A stretch of 64,000 nt of DNA from UBA6144 sp964399165 (GCA_964399165.1 CAYNPO010000003.1:141015-205014), one strand, 5' to 3'. Positions 50,856 through 60,130 are shown, numbered from the stretch's first letter. Program-made: numbers and translations. The notes: generated by a model not told the origin, from the letters alone.

Positions 50856-51282
50856 ACATCAATCGGTGGGGGCCGATGCCGGGGATGTCGAAGATCCCGC
50901 CATGTGCGGTGAAACCGACTTTCCGGTAGAAGCCTTCGGCGGTTTCCCGCGCGTTACACCACAGAAGCGTGCATTGGTTCTGCTTGATCAGGGGGAAGGC
51001 GGTGCGCAGGAGGGCGGAACTCTGCCCTTGCCCCTGGAACTCGGGTAGGGTCGCCATGCCTCGCAACCGGTACTGATGGGGATGCTTCTCCTCGAACTCC
51101 GGCTGGTTCTCGAAGTAGAACGACGCCACGCTCACCAGCTTACCGTCGTGGAAGGCGCCCAGGTGGAAAGTCAGCTCATCGTCGTCACCCTTGAACTCGC
51201 AGTCGGCCAGCGTGCCCGTGGGGCGGAGCATTTTATGGCGAATCGGGTAGGTGTCCCGGGCCGGGACTCGGAGGACTTTCAC
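50839..51282 (-). CDS. GNAT-family N-acetyltransferase
   Basis: 147 residues, the size of a single GNAT domain. The acetyl-CoA loop is RGMATLPEFQGQGQSSALL (Q/R-x2-G-x-G/A form), followed by LLWCNARETAEGFYRKVGF, the typical last helix and strand. Substrate unknown. Confidence 0.88.
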   Translation of the reverse strand: MKVLRVPARDTYPIRHKMLRPTGTLADCEFKGDDDELTFHLGAFHDGKLVSVASFYFENQPEFEEKHPHQYRLRGMATLPEFQGQGQSSALLRTAFPLIKQNQCTLLWCNARETAEGFYRKVGFTAHGGIFDIPGIGPHRLMSIEIR

Positions 51283-51329
51283 TCGGCCAATGTAAAGGGG
51301 CCAGCGCCTTCCGCCAAGTCTTTAATTGT

Positions 51330-51953
51330 TCAGAGGGAAGAGACGCGGATGAGGTGGTCCAGTCCGAGCTTGTTCAATGTCTGGGCGAACGTCCCCACCA
51401 CCGGCGAGGGGATGCCCGTGTGCGCTCCCTCCCATTCGGCCTGCATGTGGTAGAGGCAGCGGGCCCCCACCGCGGCCACATGGATCACGCCCTTGAGGTC
51501 TTTGAAAATTCCGTCGGGAAATGTGAAAGGATAGGTGCCCGGCCCACGGATGCGCGGGATGGTGAAGGCCAGCACCATGGGAAAAGGTAGCAGCGTATGC
51601 TCGAGCACGAAGCGGACTTTTTGTTTGGCCTCGTCGTAGCTGGCCTGGGTGATGAAAGAAAGGTGCTTGGGATAGCTCTCGTAGAGGCTGATCTTGCGCA
51701 GGCCGAAAGCGCAACTGCGCGGGTGCAATCCCACCACGCGGCTCTTCAGGGTCTGCGTCTTCCCCTTGGCCTCGGAGTGCGCCCAGGAAACCACCTCGCC
51801 GGTCAGCACGTCGTCGGCAAAACGCGCGGACTCAGGCCACCAGAGCGCCATTTGGGCCCGGGCCTGGGCCATTTGGACAGAAGAGAGCGTGGGGCGCGCG
51901 TGGCCTTCAAGCGTCGGAACGAAGGTGAGAAGAATGAAGAGAAGTGCGGCCAT
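51330..51953 (-). CDS. Hypothetical secreted protein, possibly START/SRPBCC-like
   Basis: 207 residues from the ATG at 51953 (a TTG two codons upstream is an alternative). Signal peptide MAALLFILLTFVPTLEGHA. The C-terminal half (GVIHVAAVGARCLYHMQAEW, then a long final helix TFAQTLNKLGLDHLIRVS) recalls the last strands and helix of START/SRPBCC lipid-binding domains. That is only a resemblance. No clear ribosome binding site. Confidence 0.65.
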   Translation of the reverse strand: MAALLFILLTFVPTLEGHARPTLSSVQMAQARAQMALWWPESARFADDVLTGEVVSWAHSEAKGKTQTLKSRVVGLHPRSCAFGLRKISLYESYPKHLSFITQASYDEAKQKVRFVLEHTLLPFPMVLAFTIPRIRGPGTYPFTFPDGIFKDLKGVIHVAAVGARCLYHMQAEWEGAHTGIPSPVVGTFAQTLNKLGLDHLIRVSSL

Positions 51954-52045
51954 GGACAATGAATTTTATTTTTACGGAGCAACGAGAATAACGCAAGACG
52001 ACTTTTCACGGGCTATGGGGCCCATTACCCTGAAAAACGCCCCAC

Positions 52046-54109
52046 ATGCCGGAAAAAAGGACAATTCCCCTTATGGTACAAGAGGTCAAACGCAAGGGCG
52101 CCAAGGTCAAAGAAGCCGCCATTGAAAGCAAGGACCAGCGTTGGCACTGCCGCAACCGGGTCAGCCTGGTCTTCGGTTCCAACGACGTGGAGGACCTTGA
52201 GACCTACGTTTACACCGACAAGGGCCTGCAGTTCAAAACCGTGCGCTTCCACCAGGCGAAGTCCAAGGCCATAGAAGAGATCCTCGACAACTGCATCGAC
52301 GAGTTCTACCGCGGGCACGTGACGGAGATCCACACCACTCTTTCCGACGACGGCAAAACCGTGGTGGTCCAGGATAACGGCATTGGCTTCCCCGTGGAGA
52401 AGATCAAGGACGTCTACACCGAGTTCCGCACCGGCTCCAAGTTCAAGGACGAGGACCTGGACGAAAAGGGTTTTCTTTACCGGACCTTGGGGCAGAACGG
52501 TTTGGGCGCCTCCGCCACTTGCTTGACCAGCGACCTCTTCAAAGTCACGGTCCGCCACTACAACACCAAGCAAGAGCAAACCTACGAGTTCATCGACGGG
52601 GCCCTCAAGATCCAGAAGGGCAAGCCCAAGAAGTTCACCGGGCCCTCCGGCGTGCGGGTGGAATTCGTGCTGGCCAAGGAAGTCTACAAGAACAACACCG
52701 TGGACAAGGAGCTGCTGAAGAAGCGCATCATCGACCTGGCCCACAACAACCCGGGGCTAGTGTTCTATTTCAACGGTGAGAAGCACCTCTACAAGAAAGG
52801 CCTCCTGGAGCTCGCCCAACGCATCGACCCCGAGGGGGCCCAGCTCTTCGGTGAGCAGGCCTTCGTGCAGGAGGGCGTCACTGAGCGGGGCAAGAAGTTC
52901 AAGGCCCAGTACGACATCCACCTCTCCTTGTGCACGGACGCGCGCTCCGAGGAGCGCGAGCGCATGATCAGCTTCGTGAACTCAACTCCGACCTACGACG
53001 GCGGTTTTCACCACGACCGCATCAAGCGCCTTTTCATCAACATGCTCAAGGACAAGCTCGAGCGCACGGCCAAGAAGGAAAAGCTCCAGCTGGTGGACAA
53101 CGACATCCTCACGGGCATGACCTTCGTCATCGGGGTCGTGATGCCCAACCCGCGCTTTGAGAGCCAGACCAAGAGAAAGCTCGTGCGCGACGCTTTCCTG
53201 GAGAAGTCGCTGGAAAGCTTCATGGCGGATGGCATGGAGAAGTTCATCCGCAAGAACAAGGACTACCTCGAGCAAGTGATGGAGCGGGCCAAGAGCCGCC
53301 AGCGCTTCGCCGACCTCAAGGACGCCTCCAAGCTCGCCAAGAAGGGCAAAAAGCAGAGAATCGAGAAGCTCTTGGACGCCAACGAGCGCAAGGACCGCAG
53401 TAAGTGCACCTTGTTCATCTGCGAGGGTGATTCGGCCATCGGGGGGCTGCGCTCGGCCCGGGAAAAGCTCACCCAGGGGGGCATCGCCCTCAAGGGTAAA
53501 CCCATGAACGTTTCCCAGGCCTCCATCAAAGAGGTCATTGAGAACCAGGAATTCGCTGACATCATGGCCTCCATCGGCCTGATCATCGGCCAGAAGGCCG
53601 ACCTGAAGGAGCTGCGATACACCAAGATCGTCTTTCTGGCCGACTCCGACGTGGACGGCGGCCACATCAACACGCTGTTGACCAACTTCTTTTTCACGTT
53701 CTGGCCCGAGCTCTTCGAGATGGGGTTGGTGCAGGTGGCGAAGGCGCCGCTTTTCGAGGTGATCACCGACAAGGGCACCATTTACTGCGAGACCGCCCCT
53801 GACTTGGAGAAGCTTAAAGCGCGCAAGGACCTCAAGATCCGCGAGATCCAGCGCAACAAGGGCCTGGGAGAAATGAGCCAGGAGGCCTTTAAGCACGTGC
53901 TTCAGCGCAAGGACTGGACCAAGATCACCGTCAAGGACATGAAGAGCGCCAAGAACATGCTGGAGACTTGCTTCGGCAAGGAGTCCCAGCTGAGGAAGGA
54001 CCTGCTGATCGACTCAGAGGAGATCGAGGTTGACCTGGACAACGTCATCGCCGGCAAGAAGGCCCGGGCGGCGGCCGAGCGCAAGAACAGCAAAAGCATG
54101 AGGCACTGA
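52046..54109 (+). CDS. parE: Type IIA DNA topoisomerase, B (ATPase) subunit, atypical
   Basis: 687 residues if started at 52046; an ATG at 52073 has a weak AAGGA upstream and may be the true start. GHKL ATPase motifs AIEEILDNCIDE, VVQDNGIGFP and GQNGLGASATCL; TOPRIM motifs ICEGDSAIGG, LADSDVDGGHI and GLGEMSQ. The N-terminal 60 residues differ from normal GyrB/ParE, and TOPRIM insertions are short. Opens the duplex-passage gate with the A subunit 1 base downstream. More like a second, specialised topoisomerase than the housekeeping gyrase. Confidence 0.88.
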   Translation: MPEKRTIPLMVQEVKRKGAKVKEAAIESKDQRWHCRNRVSLVFGSNDVEDLETYVYTDKGLQFKTVRFHQAKSKAIEEILDNCIDEFYRGHVTEIHTTLSDDGKTVVVQDNGIGFPVEKIKDVYTEFRTGSKFKDEDLDEKGFLYRTLGQNGLGASATCLTSDLFKVTVRHYNTKQEQTYEFIDGALKIQKGKPKKFTGPSGVRVEFVLAKEVYKNNTVDKELLKKRIIDLAHNNPGLVFYFNGEKHLYKKGLLELAQRIDPEGAQLFGEQAFVQEGVTERGKKFKAQYDIHLSLCTDARSEERERMISFVNSTPTYDGGFHHDRIKRLFINMLKDKLERTAKKEKLQLVDNDILTGMTFVIGVVMPNPRFESQTKRKLVRDAFLEKSLESFMADGMEKFIRKNKDYLEQVMERAKSRQRFADLKDASKLAKKGKKQRIEKLLDANERKDRSKCTLFICEGDSAIGGLRSAREKLTQGGIALKGKPMNVSQASIKEVIENQEFADIMASIGLIIGQKADLKELRYTKIVFLADSDVDGGHINTLLTNFFFTFWPELFEMGLVQVAKAPLFEVITDKGTIYCETAPDLEKLKARKDLKIREIQRNKGLGEMSQEAFKHVLQRKDWTKITVKDMKSAKNMLETCFGKESQLRKDLLIDSEEIEVDLDNVIAGKKARAAAERKNSKSMRH

Positions 54110-54110
54110 G

Positions 54111-55538
54111 ATGGACGAGAAGTTCCTACCGTCGATGACCGCGGTTCCCCTGGCCGACCTGGTGAAGGAGGAATACCGCCTTTACCAAATCTACACCCTC
54201 ATGGATCGCGCCATCCCGTACCTGCAGGACGGGCTTAAACCCTCCCAGCGGCGCATCCTTTACACCCTGTGGAAGAATTCCAACAAGGGCCTGATCAAGG
54301 TCAGCTCGCTGACGGGCCTGGTGCTCACGCTGCACCCCCACGGCCCGCCCTCCGTTGAGGCCTCCATCGTGAACCTGGCCCAGGATTTCTGCTTCTCCAA
54401 CAACTACCCCCTACTGGACAAAAAAGGGTACTTCGGCGAGCGCATGGAAACCCAGGCCGCCGCCGCCCGTTACATCGAGTGTAAGCTGGGCAAGGTCGCC
54501 GAGCTCCTGCTGTTCGATGACATGAACCAGGTGGAGATGGTTCCCAACTACGACGAGAAGGTCATGGAGCCGGTGGGGCTTTTGCCCAAACTGCCGCTCA
54601 TGCTCTTGAACGGCGCCGAGGGCATCGGCACGGGCTTCTCTTCGGTGATCCCGAGCTTCAACCACAAGGACATCATCAAGGCGATGATGAGCTTCGTGGA
54701 GACCGGCAAGTGCCGCAGGATCAAGCCTTGGGTGCGCTACTACAATGAGGACGTCACCATCGACGAGAAGGGCCGGGTGCTCTTCAAGATGGGCTTCAAG
54801 CAGGTGGGCGAGAAGATCTTCATTACAGAACTTCCCCGCGGGTACGACGCCCAGCGGATCTATCGCCACCTGAACAAGGCCATGGAGAATGACTTCCTCA
54901 AGGACTACATCGACTCCTCGGTGGACAACGAAATCCGCATCGAGTTGATCTTCAAGCGTGGCCAGCAGCCCCCGCTGGAGGAAGTCGAGAAGAACCTCGG
55001 GGCGGTGAGTTCGCTGGTGCCCAACTACACGCTGATCAACGAAAAGGGCGTGAAGGTCTTCGACACCGCCGAGGAGATCATCGAGATCTTCACGGCCCAG
55101 CGCCTGGTCGTCACCAAGCGGCGCTACGAGCTCCTGATCAAGGACTACGAGGACCGCCTCCAGAAGAACAACGAGATCATCCGCTTCATCCGTGAGAAGC
55201 ACTACGCCGTGGCCGAGAAGAAGGCCAACCGCAAGGACTACGTGGACTACCTCACCAAGGAGAAGTTCACCTATGCCGAGTACCTCGCCGACATGGCCAT
55301 CTACCGCATGACCAAGGAAGAGGTGGAGAAGCGGCAGCTCCTGATCAAGGACGAGACCAAGGCCCTCACGGAATTCCGCCGCATCCTCAAGTCCCCTGAG
55401 CTCATCAAGCAGAAGCTCATCGAGGAACTCAAGGACGTGGACGAGAAACTCACCGCCATCATGGACGAGAAAGAAAAAGAGAAGAAAAAGGCCTTTGCCC
55501 GCGCAGGCAAGACCCCGCCGACGCGTACCCGGCAGTAA
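54111..55538 (+). CDS. parC: Type IIA DNA topoisomerase, A (breakage-reunion) subunit, short form
   Basis: 475 residues, far shorter than GyrA or ParC (about 750-900). Catalytic Tyr121 in AAARYIECKL; GLKPSQRRILYTLW and LHPHGPPSVEASIVNLAQDF precede it. The C-terminal beta-pinwheel that wraps DNA is absent; the chain ends in a charged coiled coil (MDEKEKEKKKAFARAGK). YIE in place of the usual YTE and SNNYPLLDKKGYFGER are closer to eukaryotic topo II and phage T4 gp52. Probably a decatenase or relaxase without supercoiling. Confidence 0.88.
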   Translation: MDEKFLPSMTAVPLADLVKEEYRLYQIYTLMDRAIPYLQDGLKPSQRRILYTLWKNSNKGLIKVSSLTGLVLTLHPHGPPSVEASIVNLAQDFCFSNNYPLLDKKGYFGERMETQAAAARYIECKLGKVAELLLFDDMNQVEMVPNYDEKVMEPVGLLPKLPLMLLNGAEGIGTGFSSVIPSFNHKDIIKAMMSFVETGKCRRIKPWVRYYNEDVTIDEKGRVLFKMGFKQVGEKIFITELPRGYDAQRIYRHLNKAMENDFLKDYIDSSVDNEIRIELIFKRGQQPPLEEVEKNLGAVSSLVPNYTLINEKGVKVFDTAEEIIEIFTAQRLVVTKRRYELLIKDYEDRLQKNNEIIRFIREKHYAVAEKKANRKDYVDYLTKEKFTYAEYLADMAIYRMTKEEVEKRQLLIKDETKALTEFRRILKSPELIKQKLIEELKDVDEKLTAIMDEKEKEKKKAFARAGKTPPTRTRQ

Positions 55539-55549
55539 GCAAAATTTAC

Positions 55550-55580
55550 AGGGAGGGGGATGACCCCTCCCTCTTTCTTT
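55550..55580 (+). terminator. Rho-independent terminator after the topoisomerase genes
   Basis: AGGGAGGGG (55550-55558) pairs with CCCCTCCCT (55564-55572) around a 5-base loop, followed by the T-rich CTTTCTTT. It lies 12 bases past the stop. Confidence 0.75.
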
Positions 55581-55619
55581 CGCCAGAGGCTAGATTCCGG
55601 GCCTAACCGGAGTTGGTCC

Positions 55620-56984
55620 ATGCGCCTTGTTCTCGCCTCCCTCCTATTCGCCGGCGCCGCCCATGGTGCGCGCCTGAACGACGCCCCCAATGCCCCCCGG
55701 CCCTTCCCCTACGGCGGCGGCCAAGCCGTTTTCGTGGATTTCACCTCAGCCACCTACGACATCACCTACGACGTGGCCGCACGCGCGGCCCGGGCCAAGG
55801 CCACCATACGCTTCAGCGCCCCCGTGGCGGGGAACCCGGTCTACGACTTGCTGGCCACTCCCACGTCCATTAAGCTGGACGGCGAGCGGACCAGCGATGC
55901 CACCACCCAGACGCCCGACGGTGCCACCATCGTGCGCGTGCTCCAGGCCGCCGTAGGGCCGGGGACCCATACCTTGGAAATCGAACTCCCCATCACCCGG
56001 TTGGTCTCCTGGGACGGCGGCGGTGTGAAGAGCGCGTTCTGGCTGGGTGACCTGGAGGATCGGGGCTTTTTGGAGCGCTACCTGCCCGCTAACTTCGAAT
56101 TCGACCGCGTGCCCATGGTCTTCAACGTCACGGTGACCGGTGCTTCTGCGACTCAGGCCATCTACGCCAACGGGGAGGTCCGTGCCCGAGGCGGGAACCA
56201 ATTCACCGTGCGCTATCCTGACTATTTCACGGCCAGCTCCGTCTACTTTCACACCGTGCCGGAGGGAGACAAGGCCCAAGAGCGCTTCACCTACCGCTCC
56301 GTGGACGGGCGGGAGCTGCCCGTCACCATCTACGTGAACAACTCCGGCCGGGATGCCTTGCCCGGTTTGCGCGCGGACACCGAGCGCGTTTTGGCGGAGC
56401 TGGAAGGGGATTACGGGCCATTCCTCCACCCCAGCGTGACCATCTACAACAGCAATCCCGGCGGTGGAATGTCGGGAATGGAGTACGCCGGCGCCACCGT
56501 AACCGAGGCGCATGCCTTGGATCACGAGCTGACCCACAGCTATTTCGCCCGTGGACTCATGCCGGCCAACGGTAACGCGGGGTGGATCGATGAGGCCATC
56601 GCCAGCTGGCGCGACTATGGGTACCCCCGGCGCACGACCTTTGGAGGGTCCTCCAACATGGCCGGAAGACCCCAGTATACGCGTTCCACGCCCCTGTCCG
56701 CTTATTCGTATGGTGCACAGTTCATGTCCTACTTGGACGGCCGTCTGGCCGCGCGGGGAGGACTCAAACCGGTGCTGCGCGAGCTCGCGGAAAGAAAGCG
56801 CTTCACCCCCTACACCACCGCGGATTTCATCCAGTGGATTTCCGAAATCTCTGGGCAGGACCTCGCCCCCGAATTCCAGCGCCACGTGTTTAGCGGCGGC
56901 ATCGGCCGCCCGCGGGCCAAGGACCGCGGGCACAACCCGCACCACCGCCCGATGAGCGAGTCCGAGTTGCGCAGCATGCTCTAG
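55620..56984 (+). CDS. Secreted M1-like (gluzincin) metallopeptidase, copy 1
   Basis: 454 residues from the ATG at 55620 behind CGGAG. Signal peptide MRLVLASLLFAGAAHGA. N-terminal beta domain beginning RPFPYGGGQAVFVDF, as in M1 aminopeptidases. Zinc site His302-Glu303-x2-His306 in HELTHSYFARG and the third ligand Glu325 in GNAGWIDEAIASW, 18 residues after the second His. The GAMEN-type exopeptidase loop is MSGMEYAGAT. Probably a periplasmic or secreted protease. The next gene is a close paralogue. Confidence 0.87.
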   Translation: MRLVLASLLFAGAAHGARLNDAPNAPRPFPYGGGQAVFVDFTSATYDITYDVAARAARAKATIRFSAPVAGNPVYDLLATPTSIKLDGERTSDATTQTPDGATIVRVLQAAVGPGTHTLEIELPITRLVSWDGGGVKSAFWLGDLEDRGFLERYLPANFEFDRVPMVFNVTVTGASATQAIYANGEVRARGGNQFTVRYPDYFTASSVYFHTVPEGDKAQERFTYRSVDGRELPVTIYVNNSGRDALPGLRADTERVLAELEGDYGPFLHPSVTIYNSNPGGGMSGMEYAGATVTEAHALDHELTHSYFARGLMPANGNAGWIDEAIASWRDYGYPRRTTFGGSSNMAGRPQYTRSTPLSAYSYGAQFMSYLDGRLAARGGLKPVLRELAERKRFTPYTTADFIQWISEISGQDLAPEFQRHVFSGGIGRPRAKDRGHNPHHRPMSESELRSML

Positions 56985-57048
56985 GACCGAGAAAGTTTTT
57001 CCTAAAACGGCCGACATTTCCTTACCAATGGGGGACGTCTAGGGCGGA

Positions 57049-57078
57049 TCCTTGGCAGGATGGAGTCCTAACCAAGGA
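57049..57078 (+). promoter_or_regulatory. Hairpin overlapping the ribosome binding site of M1-like copy 2
   Basis: TCCTTGG (57049-57055) pairs with CCAAGGA (57072-57078) and AGGA (57057-57060) with TCCT (57066-57069), with a small internal bulge and a 5-base loop. The AAGGA ribosome binding site at 57075-57079 is in the right arm, before the ATG at 57088. Confidence 0.4.
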
Positions 57079-57087
57079 AGGACCTCC

Positions 57088-58458
57088 ATGCGCCTCGCCA
57101 CCCTGATGATCCCCCTGTGCCTTTCCATCTCTGCCCTCGCCGGCTCCCTCGATCTGACCCGTGCCCCCCAGCCCTTCGCCTATGGCGGGGGACAGGCAGT
57201 GTACGTGGATTTCACCGAGGCCAGCTATGACGTGAGCTACGATGCTGTTGCCCGCACCGCCGTGGTCAAGAGCCGCATCCGCTTCCTGGCGGAGTCAGCG
57301 GGCAATCCGCTCTACGACTTGGTGGGGGAGCCCACGGAAGTGAGGCTCGATGGCGAGCGCGTCGCCGACGCCGCCATCTCCACCCCGGACAACGCCACAC
57401 GCCTGCGCGTGCTTCAAGCGGCCGTGTCCCCGGGCGAGCACACACTGGAAATCACCCACAACCTCACCGCCCTGCTCGAATGGAGTGCCGAGGGCGTGAA
57501 GAGCGCCTTCTGGACCAGCGACCTACGTGACCGGGGCTACCTGGAGCAATACCTGCCCACCAACATGGAGTACGACCGCGTGCCCATGACCCTGAACCTG
57601 GAGTTCGTGGGCGGGAGCAAGAACCAAGTGGTCTACGCCAATGGTGTCATCTCTGACCTTGGCAACAACAAGTTCAGCGTGCGCTTCCCCGAATACTTCA
57701 CCGCCAGCTCTCTCTATTTCCACACCGTGCCTGTGGGCAGCGTGCTGGAGACCCGCTTCAGCTACCGCTCCATGGATGGGCGCGAGCTTCCGGTTGTCAT
57801 CTACCTCAAACCCGGCCTTTTCGGCGGTTCCGAGGGCACTTTGGCACAGCTTCGCTCCCGCACTGAACAGATCCTGGCCGAGCTTGAAGGCGATTACGGT
57901 CCCTTCCTCCATCCCAGCGTGACCATCTACAACTCCGGCAGCGGAGGCATGGAATACTGTGGGGCCACCATCACCAGCGCATCTGCCCTGGCCCATGAAC
58001 TGACCCACAGCTACTTCGCCCGGGGGCTCATCCCGGCCAACGGCAATGCCGGCTGGATCGACGAGGCCCTGGCCAGCTGGCGCGACGGCGGTTACCAGCG
58101 CATCACTTCCATTAGCGGCGGCGCCAACATGGCGGGACGCGCCGCCTACACCCGCTACACCGACCGTGCGGCCTACACCTACGGCGCCCGCTTCATGTCC
58201 TACCTGGATGGCAAGTTCGCCGACCAAGGAGGCTTGAAGCCGCTGCTGCGCAAGCTGGTGGCGGAGCGGGCCTTCACCCCTTACTTCACCGAGGACTTCG
58301 TCCAGTGGGCGGCGGAGCATTTCCGCGCCGACGTGGCGACCGAGTTCCGCCTGCGGGTCTATGGGAACGCGTTGGGTGAGGAGATGAAAAGGGTCGAAGG
58401 AGAGGAGCATCCCATCCATCGCAAGCTTGGCCAAGCCGAGTTGCGCGAGCTTCTGTAA
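57088..58458 (+). CDS. Secreted M1-like (gluzincin) metallopeptidase, copy 2
   Basis: 456 residues, tandem paralogue of the gene before it. Signal peptide MRLATLMIPLCLSISALA; QPFAYGGGQAVYVDF opens the mature part. Same zinc site HELTHSYFARGL, then NAGWIDEALASW, and the exopeptidase loop GGMEYCGAT. Same length and order of blocks throughout, so the pair arose by duplication; an extra PGLFGGSEG loop separates them. Start at 57088 with AAGGAAGG upstream. Confidence 0.87.
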   Translation: MRLATLMIPLCLSISALAGSLDLTRAPQPFAYGGGQAVYVDFTEASYDVSYDAVARTAVVKSRIRFLAESAGNPLYDLVGEPTEVRLDGERVADAAISTPDNATRLRVLQAAVSPGEHTLEITHNLTALLEWSAEGVKSAFWTSDLRDRGYLEQYLPTNMEYDRVPMTLNLEFVGGSKNQVVYANGVISDLGNNKFSVRFPEYFTASSLYFHTVPVGSVLETRFSYRSMDGRELPVVIYLKPGLFGGSEGTLAQLRSRTEQILAELEGDYGPFLHPSVTIYNSGSGGMEYCGATITSASALAHELTHSYFARGLIPANGNAGWIDEALASWRDGGYQRITSISGGANMAGRAAYTRYTDRAAYTYGARFMSYLDGKFADQGGLKPLLRKLVAERAFTPYFTEDFVQWAAEHFRADVATEFRLRVYGNALGEEMKRVEGEEHPIHRKLGQAELRELL

Positions 58459-58466
58459 ACGACCTA

Positions 58467-59306
58467 CTAACGCTTGAGTGACACTGGATGGGACCCTACG
58501 TGGGTCCCATCTATTTTGTGCACGCAGGTGCCGTTAGAGAGCAACTCCATGCGGATGCGCACGCCATCCTTGGAGTTGGCCTCCGCATGCGTCCCCACGG
58601 GCTCCTTGGGCGCGAGACTCAGAGCGGCCTGCAGGGCGTACACGCTGGCGGGCATGCCCAGGCCGTACTTCGAGCGCAGCTTCAGGATGTCGTGGGCGCC
58701 GGCCTCGGTGTAGACGGTGCTGAACCCGATAGTGGGGAACATCACGCTGTCTTGGGTATAGTCGTAGACGTGGTAGAGGCCCAGGAAGTGACCCAGCTCG
58801 TGCAGCACCACCGAGTAGAGGTCATAGCCGGTGGGGTCGGTGGGAGCGAAGTCGTAGGTCCAATTCACCAGCACGTCGGCCTCGACGATCTTGACGTACT
58901 CGTCGTCGTCGCCGCGGTTCTTCCGCACCCCGAAGATCTGGGTCACCGCCAAGGCGGTGGCGGGGAGGTCCGGGTGCCAGCTGGTGGCCTTGTAGATGCC
59001 GTATTCCCCGTCCATCAGGTCGTCCAGGTTGGCGGTACCGGAGAGGTCGGCCACGTTGGCGCCGGGGACGGTGAAGAAGTTGGCCCCATGACCGGTGTCG
59101 GCGCTCCAGTCCGAGGCCGCGCGGCGGATCTCCGTTTCCTCGGCGTTGCTGAAGTCCTGGGAGATGACCAGGGTCTTGGGGAAGGTCCCCACGGGCCAAC
59201 GGCTGGGGGCGTCCGGATTGCCGCCGGAGGCGCCACCGGTGCTGAGGGATTCTTTGCCACTGGGCACGCACGCTACGGCAAGGGAGAGGATGAGCAGGCG
59301 AAGCAA
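58467..59306 (-). CDS. Matrixin-like (metzincin) metalloprotease lipoprotein
   Basis: 279 residues, TTG start with GGAG upstream. Short signal with lipobox LAVAC. The zinc motif HELGHFLGLYH (His169, Glu170, His173, His179) and the Met-turn in DSVMFPTIG identify a metzincin, closest to matrixins. The catalytic domain spans about residues 45-220; no propeptide cysteine switch is evident. Surface or periplasmic protease. Converges with the M1-like pair; its last codons contain the neighbour's terminator. Confidence 0.88.
   Translation of the reverse strand: MLRLLILSLAVACVPSGKESLSTGGASGGNPDAPSRWPVGTFPKTLVISQDFSNAEETEIRRAASDWSADTGHGANFFTVPGANVADLSGTANLDDLMDGEYGIYKATSWHPDLPATALAVTQIFGVRKNRGDDDEYVKIVEADVLVNWTYDFAPTDPTGYDLYSVVLHELGHFLGLYHVYDYTQDSVMFPTIGFSTVYTEAGAHDILKLRSKYGLGMPASVYALQAALSLAPKEPVGTHAEANSKDGVRIRMELLSNGTCVHKIDGTHVGSHPVSLKR
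58487..58518 (+). terminator. Terminator of the M1-like genes inside the opposing gene
   Basis: GATGGGACCC (58487-58496) pairs perfectly with GGGTCCCATC (58502-58511), 5-base loop, followed by TATTTTG. Works on the plus strand and lies within the last codons of the metzincin gene. Confidence 0.6.
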
Positions 59307-59426
59307 GCAGGACTCCGTCTTGGGCCCGCAACCGGCGGGACCGTCCCTGGCTTATCGTCTGTAAGGAGAAAAACTTGGCGGCGCCGCCCGGGTTTTAAGT
59401 CCGAGCGGCGAAGTCGGAGGTGGCGC

Positions 59427-60071
59427 TTATTTCTGGGACTTGGCGTGGTCGGCGAGGAATTGCTCCAGGCCGATCTTGGTCAGCGGGTGGTGGAAGAGCT
59501 GCTCGATGACCTTGAAGGGCAGGGTGGCCACGTCGGCACCGGCCAGAGCGCACATCTTCACGTGCTCCGTATGGCGGATGGAGGCGGCCAGGACCATGGT
59601 CTCGTAGCCATAGTTGTCAAAAATGGTTTTTATCTCCTGAATCAGCTCCATGCCGGTCTGCCCGCAGTCGTCCAGGCGGCCGATGAACGGTGAGACGTAG
59701 GTGGCGCCGTTTTTGGCGGCCAGGAGGGCCTGGTTGGCGGAGAAGACCAGGGTCACGTTGGTGCGTACGCCCTCGGCGGAGAGGGTCTTGAGGGCGATCA
59801 TCCCGTCTTTGGTCATGGGGAGCTTGATCACCACGTTTTTGTGGATCTTGGTGAGCTCCCGGGCCTCTTTCAACATGCCCGCGCTGTCGGTGCTGATGAC
59901 CTCAGCGGAAATGGGCCCATCCACCAGCTCGCAGATCTCGGGGATGAGCACATGCTGACCTTTGCCGGTTTTCGCCACCAGGCTGGGGTTGGTGGTCACG
60001 CCGTCGATGATGCCCCAGGCGGCCGCGGTCTTAATCTCGTTGAGGTCACCGGTGTCGATGAAGAATTGCAT
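59427..60071 (-). CDS. tal: Transaldolase, small (TalC/FSA-like) type
   Basis: 214 residues from the ATG at 60071 behind GGAGGA. Blocks typical of the short transaldolase/fructose-6-phosphate aldolase group: MQFFIDTGDLNEI, GVTTNPSLVAKTG, Schiff-base Lys83 in VVIKLPMTKDG, VSPFIGRLDD and the C-terminal PLTKIGLEQFLADH. Moves three-carbon units in the pentose phosphate pathway, or cleaves fructose-6-phosphate. Confidence 0.95.
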   Translation of the reverse strand: MQFFIDTGDLNEIKTAAAWGIIDGVTTNPSLVAKTGKGQHVLIPEICELVDGPISAEVISTDSAGMLKEARELTKIHKNVVIKLPMTKDGMIALKTLSAEGVRTNVTLVFSANQALLAAKNGATYVSPFIGRLDDCGQTGMELIQEIKTIFDNYGYETMVLAASIRHTEHVKMCALAGADVATLPFKVIEQLFHHPLTKIGLEQFLADHAKSQK

Positions 60072-60130
60072 GGGTCCTCCGTGGAATAGGGGCATGGCGA
60101 AATGAGGGGGTCTCAGGCATAATAGGGAGC

